A stretch of DNA of 15,188 nucleotides. It comes from Fen-1038 sp042408355. Its GTDB lineage: Bacteria; Chloroflexota; Anaerolineae; Anaerolineales; Villigracilaceae. The DNA lies in the NCBI GenBank assembly GCA_042408355.1, contig JBHORD010000051.1, positions 1-15,188 on the forward strand. The letters run 5' to 3'. Positions within the stretch are counted from its first letter, which is position 1, and each line of letters opens with the position of its first letter. The notes beneath the pieces were generated by a model. The model saw nothing but the letters and a program-made list of their open reading frames with translations. It had not been told where the DNA came from and did no database searches. A program made the position numbers and the translations under genes. Positions 6,329-13,193 of this stretch are shown piece after piece.

Positions 6329-6754
6329 CTATTTTGAGATGCTCAATTTGCCTTGCGGCTTGAGACCTTCCAGCAGGGCGCGGGTGGCGGTGCCATCGGT
6401 TGTCGCGCGGTCATACAGCGCCTGCAATTTTTCAAGCGGTTCCGGGCTGTGGAGTGTGAGTGTGTATTGCAAATCTTCGTAGCCCAGAGGTTCCAGCCGT
6501 TTCATAGCATCGAACTCGATGCTGGCATCTTCAACTTGCAATCCCATTTCCATTGCGCCTTTGGTGACGTTGGAAAGGATGCACGCGCCAAACGCCGCCA
6601 GCACCGTTTCGGGCGCGGTGAATCCCAGATTCGGATCCTTGCCTTGAATCGCCAGCGTCACTTTCTGACCGTGCGTTTCAGCCACGGCTTGCTGCATACT
6701 GATGCGTTTTACGCTCACTTTAAATTTCTTCATTTCAGGTGTTTGTGTATTCAT
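6329..6754 (-). CDS. OsmC family protein, lacking the second conserved cysteine
   Basis: A 141-residue OsmC/Ohr superfamily protein. The first conserved cysteine is in FGACILSN (C58) after the APETVLAA helix. The region of the second cysteine reads TTDGTATRALLEG (about 118-130) and contains no cysteine at all; C58 is the only one in the protein. It is therefore not a standard two-cysteine peroxidase and may act on another thiol or persulfide, or merely bind a ligand. AAGGAAA lies about nine bases before ATG 6754. It sits 11 bp upstream of the Mrp ATPase and is a close relative of the OsmC protein downstream of that ATPase. Confidence 0.85.
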   Translation of the reverse strand: MNTQTPEMKKFKVSVKRISMQQAVAETHGQKVTLAIQGKDPNLGFTAPETVLAAFGACILSNVTKGAMEMGLQVEDASIEFDAMKRLEPLGYEDLQYTLTLHSPEPLEKLQALYDRATTDGTATRALLEGLKPQGKLSISK

Positions 6755-6781
6755 GTTCGTTGTTTCCTTTTTGATTTGAAT

Positions 6782-7864
6782 TTATATCCATCCAACTACC
6801 AACAGTCCGCCCCACAGGGCGACGCCGCCGAGAAAGACCCATAGAATATCCACTTTGAACCAGCGCACCGCGACGAAAGCCGCAGCCGCCAGCGCCAGCG
6901 CGGCGGGAGTGGTCAGCGCCACGCCGCCCAATTGCAGCAGGACAACCGCCAGCAGTCCCACGAAAGACGCCATCACACCCATCAGCGCGCCGCGCACGGG
7001 CGCGAGATTCTTCAAATGCGCGAAGACTTCGGTAAAGACCAGCGTCATCGCAAACGATGGCGAGAAAATAGCAAAGGTCGCCAGCAAGCCGCCCCAAAAG
7101 CCCGCCAGTTTGTAGCCGATGAACGTTGCGGTGATCAGGAAGGGACCCGGCGTGATCTGACCCAACGCAATCCCATCCGCAAATTGGCTGAGCGGCATCC
7201 AGTGATGAACATCCACTACTTCGGCTTGAATCAGCGGGATAATCGCCGAGCCGTTACCAAACGCAACTGAACCGATTTTGAACAGCGAAAGCGCCAGCCC
7301 GCCGATTTCGGATTTGAGACTCCAAGAAAAAACGACCACCGCTAGGATGACAACTACCACCGCGGCGATTCCCAGCCACTGACGCGGCGATTCGGTCTCC
7401 GCCTGAGCCTGCTTGCCCGCCCCGGGTTTTTTCCCCATCTGCGGGCGAATCAGCCACGCGCCCAATCCCAACGCCACCAGCACAATCAAAATGGCATTGA
7501 GTTTGAACAACAGCGCGCCAAACGCCAGCGCCATGATCACGGCCTGCGTTCGGGTTTGCAGGTTGCGCCCGCCCATATCCAGCGTGACGTTGAGCAGGAC
7601 GCCCACCACCAGCGCTTCCAGCCCCAAAAAGAGCGAATGCACCCAGGGCAGACTGCCAGCGGCGAAGTAGACCGCGGAGAGTACCGACATCAAGATAAAT
7701 GAAGGCAAAATAAATCCAATGGTTGCCAGCACCGCGCCCAGCACCCCGCGCAGTTTGTAGCCGACGTAAGCGGTGAAGTCCACCATCAACGGGCCGGGAT
7801 AGAGTTGCACCATCGCCAGCCCATCGTTCATCTCATCGTCAGTCAGCCAGACATGGTCCATCAC
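6782..7864 (-). CDS. chrA: Chromate transporter ChrA, main body downstream of an in-frame stop
   Basis: This is the intact part of a ChrA (CHR family) membrane transporter, which exports chromate and possibly sulfate-like oxyanions. It has the two homologous halves of long-chain ChrA. The first half shows YPGPLMVDFTAYVGYKLRG; the second shows FGNGSAIIPLIQAEVV and TPGPFLITATFIGYKLAG. The reading frame continues upstream to ATG 7996 except for a TAA at 7880-7882, so this 360-residue segment lacks the first membrane helix. Re-initiation at GTG 7864 or ATG 7861 is possible, since AAGG lies eight bases before ATG 7861. Whether a functional transporter is made is unclear. The gene lies between an MFS transporter (15 bp after its stop, counted from ATG 7996) and an OsmC gene. 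Confidence 0.85.
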   Translation of the reverse strand: MMDHVWLTDDEMNDGLAMVQLYPGPLMVDFTAYVGYKLRGVLGAVLATIGFILPSFILMSVLSAVYFAAGSLPWVHSLFLGLEALVVGVLLNVTLDMGGRNLQTRTQAVIMALAFGALLFKLNAILIVLVALGLGAWLIRPQMGKKPGAGKQAQAETESPRQWLGIAAVVVVILAVVVFSWSLKSEIGGLALSLFKIGSVAFGNGSAIIPLIQAEVVDVHHWMPLSQFADGIALGQITPGPFLITATFIGYKLAGFWGGLLATFAIFSPSFAMTLVFTEVFAHLKNLAPVRGALMGVMASFVGLLAVVLLQLGGVALTTPAALALAAAAFVAVRWFKVDILWVFLGGVALWGGLLVVGWI

Positions 7865-7879
7865 CAGCGCCTTGAGTTT

Positions 7880-7996
7880 TTACAAAATCGCCATACCGAA
7901 AGCGGTCAGGCCAACGATAAAGTAGGAAGTGAATATCGTCCACAAGGAGACTTGCGGATGCACTTCTGTTTCAATTAATTCATCAGTAGCAGTCAT
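7880..7996 (-). pseudogene. chrA: 5' end of chrA, terminated by an in-frame TAA
   Basis: ATG 7996, with AAAGG eight bases upstream, opens a 38-codon frame ending in TAA at 7880-7882. It encodes a polar leader and then LWTIFTSYFIVGLTAFGMAIL, the expected first helix of ChrA. The frame resumes without any shift after the stop and continues into the rest of the protein. The codon after AIL is most simply an original CAA (Gln) changed to TAA by one C-to-T change. A sequencing error cannot be excluded from one copy. Confidence 0.8.
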
Positions 7997-8011
7997 ATGT
8001 TTTACCTTTAC

Positions 8012-9184
8012 TTAGATTTGAGCCGATAACGGCGTGATATTTAGGAGACTGGTCATCGCTTGAGTCGGCGGCAGCAAGGACATTCCAGCCAGCACCAGCG
8101 CTGCGGCAACCCACAAGGCAACGGCTGGATTCCAAAGCGAAATCAACAGCGCGCCGAGCGCGGGAGCGTACAAGCCGCGCACGCCGCAGGTCAGCAGGTG
8201 CAGACCCGATAAGTTGTCCGTGCCATAAACAGGCTGATGGATGGCAAACAGCCGCCAGCCGACCGAAATGGCAGAGCCGCCGATTCCGCACAGGATGTTG
8301 GCGACCAGCAACTCCCAGAAGGAACCGCCGATGGCATACAGAACCGTCATTCCCACAATGGCAATCAGCCCCAGCCGAAAGGCGTTGAGAATGTGCGTTG
8401 GCGTCTCACCCAGCCGCCTGCCCCATAACCACGAAGCCGCGACCAGCGTCAGGCTGTTGACCGCCGACAGGATTCCGATTTGGGTATTGTCCAGTTTCAA
8501 TTGGTTGACTTCGATCAACGGGAAGGCGGGCAGCATCATCACCATGCCTGTCCCGGCCACCATCAGGGTCAAGACCATGCGGCGGATGAGGCTGTCCTGC
8601 CGCAGGATTTGCCAGGGCGAAGCCGCGCCTTCCTGGGTTTGGCTTGCGATGTTGGGGAAAGGCAAATAAGAAACAGCGGCAATGCCCGTGCTGACCGCGG
8701 CGATTGCCAGCGTGATGAAAACGCCGAGCGTATCCATCAACCAGCCCGCCAGTGCGTTGGCGAGTGCATGCACACCACTGAAAACCGCCTGCACCCGTCC
8801 GAGACTGGAACCTGCCCGTTCGGGATAAACGATTTCCGCCAGCGCCACATACAGCGGGTCGCCAATGCCATAGAAAAGATAGTAGAGCAACACCAGCAGG
8901 GCGAAGACCAGCGGCGAGCGCGTCCATCCCAAAAGAAGCAGCACCACGGCCGCGGCACCCAACGAACCGACCATCAGTCCGCGCGTGCCCCAGCGGCGGG
9001 CTTGCGTAACCCAGAACGGCGCAAGCAGGTTTGCCAGATAGGGCGCGCTGGCAATCAGCGCCAACAGCCACGGCGTCGCGCCCATACGCGCAGCCAGTAC
9101 GGCAAAGAATGCCGCGCTTAATCCAGCCGCTAATCCCAGGCTGGCATGGATGATCGTATCGTAGGTGGCTGTGCGTTGGTTCAT
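8012..9184 (-). CDS. Major facilitator superfamily transporter
   Basis: A 390-residue inner-membrane transporter with about twelve hydrophobic segments, matching the usual MFS size. Between helices 2 and 3 is the charged loop VTQARRWGTRGLMV (59-72), in the position of the MFS loop signature. A further conserved-looking segment is GDPLYVALAEIVYPERAG (about 108-125) before helix 4-5, and the central cytoplasmic loop falls near 182-200. The substrate cannot be told; drug, sugar and siderophore exporters share this architecture. Its ribosome binding site is weak: only AGAAGCG-like sequence is seen upstream of ATG 9184, so translation may depend on the OsmC gene that ends 20 bp upstream. The chrA start follows its stop by 15 bp, so the two exporters are probably co-transcribed. 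Confidence 0.85.
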   Translation of the reverse strand: MNQRTATYDTIIHASLGLAAGLSAAFFAVLAARMGATPWLLALIASAPYLANLLAPFWVTQARRWGTRGLMVGSLGAAAVVLLLLGWTRSPLVFALLVLLYYLFYGIGDPLYVALAEIVYPERAGSSLGRVQAVFSGVHALANALAGWLMDTLGVFITLAIAAVSTGIAAVSYLPFPNIASQTQEGAASPWQILRQDSLIRRMVLTLMVAGTGMVMMLPAFPLIEVNQLKLDNTQIGILSAVNSLTLVAASWLWGRRLGETPTHILNAFRLGLIAIVGMTVLYAIGGSFWELLVANILCGIGGSAISVGWRLFAIHQPVYGTDNLSGLHLLTCGVRGLYAPALGALLISLWNPAVALWVAAALVLAGMSLLPPTQAMTSLLNITPLSAQI

Positions 9185-9204
9185 GGCAGGCGCTTCTGTC
9201 GTTT

Positions 9205-9699
9205 CTAAGATGCGATGGCCACACTCAGGCTGGTATCGGCGCGGATGTTATCCGTCACAGGGCAGCGGTTTTCAGTTTCTTCCAGCCAGGCGGCTTTTTC
9301 TTCGGCGCTGACGCCTTCCATGTCGGCGTCCACCGTCACTTTGATATGTTGGAATCCCGCGCGTTCTTCAGTCGAACAGCCGATAAAGGCGCAGGGATTC
9401 ATCACGCCTTCAATTTTGACTTTCATCCCGTTCAGTTTTAAGCCGCGCTGTTTGGCGACTTCGTGACCCGTGACGTTCAAGCAGCCCGCCAGCGCCATCA
9501 ACAAAACCTGAATGGGGGAGGGTCCCGCGTCGGTGCCGCCCATGTTTTCGGGTTCGTCAATCACCATCTTGAATTTGCCCGAAGTCAGATTCATGCGGGT
9601 CGGGTTTTGGCTTTCACCGCGCACAATCACTTTCACTTCGCGAGGCACCACACAAGTGGCGTCATTTTGAATGACGGGAATTTCGTTTTCATTACTCAT
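9205..9699 (-). CDS. OsmC family protein with both catalytic cysteines
   Basis: A 164-residue OsmC/Ohr superfamily protein that keeps the classical pair of cysteines, C73 in MALAGCLNVTG and C146 in RCPVTDNI, so thiol-dependent reduction of organic hydroperoxides is plausible. GPSPIQVLLMALAGC (59-73) is the typical active-site helix. Two further cysteines lie in NPCAFIGCS (C103, C108), and another at C16. It is clearly more distant from the two OsmC proteins around the Mrp ATPase than they are from each other. AAGGAG precedes ATG 9699. A strong 11-bp hairpin separates it from the upstream ferredoxin gene, which could change the relative expression of the two. Confidence 0.9.
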   Translation of the reverse strand: MSNENEIPVIQNDATCVVPREVKVIVRGESQNPTRMNLTSGKFKMVIDEPENMGGTDAGPSPIQVLLMALAGCLNVTGHEVAKQRGLKLNGMKVKIEGVMNPCAFIGCSTEERAGFQHIKVTVDADMEGVSAEEKAAWLEETENRCPVTDNIRADTSLSVAIAS

Positions 9700-9719
9700 A
9701 CCAATAATCTCCTTGGGCA

Positions 9720-9753
9720 GCGGCGCGTCTCACTTGCGGGCAAGACGCGCCGC
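9720..9753. repeat. Perfect 11-bp inverted repeat (intergenic hairpin)
   Basis: GCGGCGCGTCT (9720-9730) and AGACGCGCCGC (9743-9753) are perfect inverted arms around a 12-base loop, inside which CTTG/CAAG can also pair. It begins about ten bases after the ferredoxin stop and ends just before the ribosome binding site of the OsmC gene. No T-run follows it on the minus strand, so it is not a standard terminator. Confidence 0.8.
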
Positions 9754-9762
9754 CATGCGCCA

Positions 9763-10398
9763 TTAAAGTTTGTTTTCGCTGACCAGCGTCAAACCGTTGG
9801 TGCGAATCAGGTTGCGGACATCGGGCAGGAAAGACTGAATATCTTCCTGCTCGGTGGAGGTCAGGTCGAAGGACATGAAGGCGGGGGTTTTCTCCAACAT
9901 GCCTTTGACGGTTGGCACATCCAGCCGCAGGTTGACGAAGTCATACGGCTTGTCTTGGATGAGTTCTTCCAGTTGGATCAGGAAGCGCTTCTCGCCAAAC
10001 TCGCCCGCCACTTCAAACTTGACGCGCGTGGTCAGTTTCGCCACCGCGTCTTCGGCAGATGCACGGGCTTTGAGCGCCTCGGCTTTGCTCATCTTCTCTT
10101 TGGATTCCTGGCGCACAACCTTGAAAATCTTGTGTTCGCGCTCGAACTTCCAGATCAGGTCGCGATTGGGAAAACTCACTGCTTCCACCGGGCAGACCGT
10201 GGAACAGGTACTGCATCCGACCATGCAATCATAGGGATTGACAACCACCGCCCTGTTATCCCTCATCTCATACACGCCGCGCCCGCACGAGAGATAGCAC
10301 AGCGTACAACCGATGCAGGTGTCCGTATCCACTGTGGGATACCAGGGAATTTCCTGGCGGGGAATGCCGTGCCATGTTTGTTGCTTCGTTTCAGCCAT
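9763..10398 (-). CDS. Ferredoxin with two [4Fe-4S] sites and an unrecognised C-terminal domain
   Basis: A 211-residue soluble iron-sulfur protein. The first cluster motif is CIGCTLCYLSC (C28, C31, C34, C38). The second is CMVGCSTCSTVCP (C58, C62, C65, C69), with three residues rather than two between its first cysteines. The CP of the second motif is as usual in bacterial dicluster ferredoxins. Residues about 85-211 have no cysteine; they contain a basic, helical stretch (KEKMSKAEALKARASAEDAV) and a mixed domain I do not recognise. An electron-transfer role is clear, the partner is not. AAAAGGAG precedes ATG 10398. Neighbours are a universal stress protein upstream and an OsmC peroxidase-like protein downstream, so a link to a thiol or peroxide reductase is a reasonable guess. 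Confidence 0.85.
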   Translation of the reverse strand: MAETKQQTWHGIPRQEIPWYPTVDTDTCIGCTLCYLSCGRGVYEMRDNRAVVVNPYDCMVGCSTCSTVCPVEAVSFPNRDLIWKFEREHKIFKVVRQESKEKMSKAEALKARASAEDAVAKLTTRVKFEVAGEFGEKRFLIQLEELIQDKPYDFVNLRLDVPTVKGMLEKTPAFMSFDLTSTEQEDIQSFLPDVRNLIRTNGLTLVSENKL

Positions 10399-10452
10399 TT
10401 GGATCTCCTTTTTTAAAATCGTTCGATATTCGCAGATATAACGATGAGAGGG

Positions 10453-10914
10453 TTATCGCACCACCAACACCGGACAATTGGCGTGTTTCGTGACGTTTTC
10501 GACCGTGCTACCAAAGAGCAATTCTTCCAAACTGTGCTTGCCGTGCGAACCGATCACAATCAGCGTCGCACCCAATTCATCGGCGGCGCGTACGATTTCA
10601 TTCCAGGGCGTGCCGACCCGCAAAAGTTTCTCCACCTTGAGCGCGGAATCGCCCAAGGCTTCTACCTCGCGTTTCAATTCGTCTTGGACGCGCTGCTCGT
10701 ACTGCGTTTCCAATTGGCGGTTCAGATCTTCCATTGTCTTTGAAGAGATGAATGGGTCCGGCACATCTTCCAGAATGAGAGGCAGGTCTTCCGGGTCCAC
10801 CACTGTCAGGGCATACAGAGCGCCTTCGGAACATTGAGCGCATTGAAGCGCTCTCTGCCCGGCATCACGAGCATGTTTGGAAAAATCGGTAGCCCACAAA
10901 ATTTTCTTGAACAT
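10453..10914 (-). CDS. Universal stress protein (UspA family, ATP-binding type)
   Basis: A 153-residue single-domain universal stress protein. The N-terminal KKILWATDFS includes the conserved Asp (D10) of the nucleotide site, and the C-terminal GSHGKHSLEELLFGS (122-136) fits G-x2-G-x9-G(S/T), the signature of ATP-binding Usp proteins. CPVLVV at the C-terminus is the usual last strand. Such proteins are generally induced by starvation, redox or metal stress and bind ATP, often as dimers. AAAGGAG lies about nine bases before ATG 10914. It is 47 bp downstream of the BASS/ACR3-like transporter gene and 54 bp upstream of the ferredoxin gene. Confidence 0.93.
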   Translation of the reverse strand: MFKKILWATDFSKHARDAGQRALQCAQCSEGALYALTVVDPEDLPLILEDVPDPFISSKTMEDLNRQLETQYEQRVQDELKREVEALGDSALKVEKLLRVGTPWNEIVRAADELGATLIVIGSHGKHSLEELLFGSTVENVTKHANCPVLVVR

Positions 10915-10961
10915 TTTCTTTTCTCCTTTCGTAAGTCTGTGATTCGTCAGACCACGAGTGA

Positions 10962-11978
10962 TTATTTCGCTTCCGCCACCATTTCATGATGATGCGGTAC
11001 GGGGGCGAACCACTTCGTCAGGCTGCCCGAAATCCGCAGGAAGAGCGCCATGAAGCCAATCTGGATTATGGGCTTGAGCGCCAGCACCAACACGGTCAGC
11101 GGGCTGAAAAAGATGGTCGCCAGAGCCAGTGCAATCGAGATGTTCTTACCCGCCACGCCGTAGGCAAAAGCCACCATTTCTTCGTATCTGAACTTCATCC
11201 ACTTTGAGAACAGCACCGAACCGCTGAACAGAATCCCGTAGAAAAAGGTCAGTGGGATGAGCACGATTATGAAGTACTGCGGATTGTGGAGCACATTGTT
11301 TGCCTCCACTGCCATCGAGATGAAGACAATGATGTACATGCCCAACATCGAAATTCCCGGCAGAATTGGTTTGACTTCACCGAATGTGGCCTGCCCCCAT
11401 TTGCGAATGATGAAACGGCGCGTCAGGTCACCTAGAATGAGCGGCACCACCACCGCCAGCAGAATTTGCTTGAACATGCCCAGTGCATCAATGTGAACGT
11501 AGATGCCAGCCAGAATTGGCATCCAGACCGGGATCATCACGATGCTGATCAGCAGGCTGAGCGCTACGATTACCAGCGCCAGAGCCACATTGCCTTTGGC
11601 ATACCCCGTCCAGCCCGCGACCATGCCCGCACACGGCACGGTTCCTGTGAGGATCAGCCCTACGGCAAACTCAGGACGGGTATGCAAAAAGAGATAAGCC
11701 AGTCCTGCGGCCAATAATGGCGAAATCACAAAGTTGAACAACATGGACAGGCTGATGAGTTTCAGGTTCGTCACTGCCTTGCCCACTTCTTCGATACGCA
11801 AGCCGATCATCATCGGGTAGAGCATGATGAACAAGGTCAGCGTGGTATACGCATTCAACCCTTTGGCAGCAGCGGGAAAAGCCCAGCCAAAGGCGACACC
11901 TGCAATGATTGAGAGCACTACAAACAAAACCAGGTTGCTTTCGATGACTTTCGCGGATTTTTGGAATGTTTTCAGCAT
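10962..11978 (-). CDS. BASS-superfamily transporter, ACR3-like (possible arsenite exporter)
   Basis: A 338-residue membrane protein with about ten hydrophobic segments, of the bile acid:sodium symporter superfamily. The segment GTVPCAGMVAGWTGYAKGN (112-130) matches the place of the essential cysteine in ACR3 arsenite exporters (C116 here). In classical ACR3 a second important residue is a glutamate in a late helix, in a context like NFFELA. Here the equivalent segment reads YGVAGKNISIALALA, without glutamate and more like other BASS proteins. So arsenite export is plausible but another anion or organic acid is possible. AAGGAG precedes ATG 11978. The C-terminus carries PHHHEM. No ArsR or ArsC gene lies next to it in the window. 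Confidence 0.8.
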   Translation of the reverse strand: MLKTFQKSAKVIESNLVLFVVLSIIAGVAFGWAFPAAAKGLNAYTTLTLFIMLYPMMIGLRIEEVGKAVTNLKLISLSMLFNFVISPLLAAGLAYLFLHTRPEFAVGLILTGTVPCAGMVAGWTGYAKGNVALALVIVALSLLISIVMIPVWMPILAGIYVHIDALGMFKQILLAVVVPLILGDLTRRFIIRKWGQATFGEVKPILPGISMLGMYIIVFISMAVEANNVLHNPQYFIIVLIPLTFFYGILFSGSVLFSKWMKFRYEEMVAFAYGVAGKNISIALALATIFFSPLTVLVLALKPIIQIGFMALFLRISGSLTKWFAPVPHHHEMVAEAK

Positions 11979-12094
11979 AATGAACTCCTTTGTTTACAGT
12001 TATTTATTCGAGTCAAAAAATAATTTCTATGTAACCACAGCAAAACATTTGTTTTCTTTGGGTTATGTCCAACCTCAATGTAATCTCCTTCTTT
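11979..12094 (-). promoter_or_regulatory. AT-rich gap upstream of the ACR3-like gene, possible promoter or leader
   Basis: This 116-bp gap is clearly AT-richer than its surroundings, which makes it the likeliest internal promoter region in this part. On the minus strand a good GAAGGAG lies six bases before a TTG at 12078, which opens a 21-codon frame to TGA at 12013-12015 containing a Cys-Cys pair. No convincing -35/-10 pair or clear palindrome was found. A leader peptide is possible but unproven. Confidence 0.25.
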
Positions 12095-12862
12095 TTATGC
12101 CAGAAGAGCAATCAGCATCTGCGCGGCAAACGCCCACATGATCAATCCCAAGCCAGCCTTGATCATTTTGGTCTTGACCTTCATGCTGATGCGCGCCCCA
12201 AGATTCCCGCCGATCAAGACGGCGATGCCGGTCACAATGATCAAGGGAATATCGAAATGATGAGAGGTCGCGTGGCCGAGGATCCCAGCCAGCGCCGAGA
12301 ACGAGATGATCAGATGAGAGGAACCAGCCGCGATTTTCGTTGGCGTCTTGAGAACGTAGACCATGAATGGCACCACAAAAATGCCGCCGCCCACTCCCAA
12401 TAAACCGGCGATGAATCCCACCGCCAGACCAAATACCGCGATGAGAATATACATGCCAACAGATAAGTTGCGGGGCGAATTCTCTTCGACCTTTTCCTTT
12501 TCCCAATAGGAATAGATCATCCTGGCTCCCACGCCCAGCAGGAAGACCACGAACACCCACAACAAAATTGTTTTATCGAACGATTTGGATAAGGCTCCTC
12601 CAGCAAAAGCGCCAAGACTGATACCCGGCGCAAAGATGAGGGAGGTCTTGAAATCAATCATCTTTTTTCGGTAGAAGATATAGCCTGCCGATAACGATGT
12701 GATGAGATTCAATACCAGCGATGTGGAAGTGGAAAGCAAAATCGAATAACCGAGCAGGATCAACAGCGGGGAATAAACTGACCCGCCGCCCTGCCCGAAC
12801 ATCGAGAAGATAAAAGCGATTACAAAGGAAAAGATGATCGCGGCCAGCAGTGTGGAATTCAT
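12095..12862 (-). CDS. TauE/SafE family exporter
   Basis: A 255-residue permease with about eight transmembrane helices in two repeats. Both repeats carry the family's glycine motif: FGQGGGSVYSPLL (22-34) and LGVGGGIFVVPFM near residue 155-167. Members export sulfite, sulfoacetate, thiosulfate-type compounds or take part in sulfur trafficking. Its ATG at 12860-12862 overlaps the stop of the upstream small thioredoxin-like gene (12859-12862), so the two are probably translationally coupled. With the rhodanese further upstream, this points to handling of a reduced sulfur compound. That role is inferred from the neighbours. It is clearly more typical of the family than the permease encoded at 2717-3481. 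Confidence 0.9.
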   Translation of the reverse strand: MNSTLLAAIIFSFVIAFIFSMFGQGGGSVYSPLLILLGYSILLSTSTSLVLNLITSLSAGYIFYRKKMIDFKTSLIFAPGISLGAFAGGALSKSFDKTILLWVFVVFLLGVGARMIYSYWEKEKVEENSPRNLSVGMYILIAVFGLAVGFIAGLLGVGGGIFVVPFMVYVLKTPTKIAAGSSHLIISFSALAGILGHATSHHFDIPLIIVTGIAVLIGGNLGARISMKVKTKMIKAGLGLIMWAFAAQMLIALLA

Positions 12863-13104
12863 GCCGCGCCTCCCTTACGGAGCGCGTGCTCGATCTTCGT
12901 TGTGCCGCGGTGACCGACCATCACAATCTTTTCATTGATCACCAGGACAGGTGTGGCCATCACGCCGTACGACATGATACGTTCGATATCCTGAATGTAT
13001 TCCACATGAATGCCCTGCCAGTTGTTGCGCTCGATGATGCGATTCACATCGTTGTACATGCTCTGGCAAGCCGCGCAGCCGGTTCCAAGAATTTTGACGT
13101 CCAT
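12859..13104 (-). CDS. Small redox-active disulfide (thioredoxin-fold) protein
   Basis: An 81-residue thioredoxin-like protein of the small redox-active disulfide protein 2 type. The active site is GTGCAACQ (C10, C13), and the cis-proline loop is MATPVLVIN. The start is ATG 13104, with AAGGAAC eight bases upstream; the longer in-frame frame to 13161 is only read-through of a repeat element. The gene overlaps the TauE/SafE start by 4 bp. Such small thioredoxins often stand beside DUF318 permeases and sulfur exporters, where they probably reduce a thiol or persulfide intermediate. A paralogue lies upstream at 14817-15050. Confidence 0.88.
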   Translation of the reverse strand: MDVKILGTGCAACQSMYNDVNRIIERNNWQGIHVEYIQDIERIMSYGVMATPVLVINEKIVMVGHRGTTKIEHALRKGGAA

Positions 13105-13125
13105 AAAAGTTCCTTCGTTTGCTCT

Positions 13126-13182
13126 TGTCCCTCTCCCGCGGTCGTGAGCGACGAAGCGCAACGGGACCGGGGAGAGAGGACA
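13126..13182. repeat. Imperfect inverted repeat between rhodanese and thioredoxin-like genes
   Basis: The arms TGTCCCTCTCCCGCGGTC (13126-13143) and GACCGGGGAGAGAGGACA (13165-13182) can pair with a few bulges around a 21-base loop. The inner CGGTC/GACCG and the GGGAGAG/CTCTCCC segments are exact. No T-run follows on the minus strand. It looks like a dispersed hairpin element; only one copy is seen here. Confidence 0.6.
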
Positions 13183-13193
13183 CAGACTGAAGC

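Noticed and set aside
7880..7882. Recoding of TAA (alternative genetic code)
   Set aside because: TAA ends several other genes in the window at the expected ends, for example the MFS and NifX-like genes.
8480..9121. Plus-strand open frame opposite the MFS gene
   Set aside because: Rich in His, Gln and Arg with no domain; typical antisense shadow of a membrane protein gene.
8406..9224. Minus-strand open frame of 272 codons in another phase of the MFS gene
   Set aside because: Composition is Arg/Gly/Cys-rich as expected for a shifted GC-rich frame, while the overlapping frame is a clean membrane transporter.
9463..10416. Long plus-strand open frame of 317 codons opposite the ferredoxin and OsmC genes
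   Set aside because: It is antisense to two clear protein families with strong ribosome binding sites, and its product has no recognisable domain.
10418..10445. ATCGTT/AACGAT inverted repeat in the gap between the USP and ferredoxin genes, as a terminator
   Set aside because: Stem is only 6 bp with a 16-base loop and the T-run is short, so chance is as likely.
10935..10952. GTCTG/CAGAC inverted repeat between the ACR3-like and USP genes
   Set aside because: Five-base arms with an 8-base loop are too short to support a call.
13105..13161. Longer start for the 12859-13104 thioredoxin-like gene
   Set aside because: The extra residues are read-through of the inverted repeat; ATG 13104 has a good ribosome binding site.
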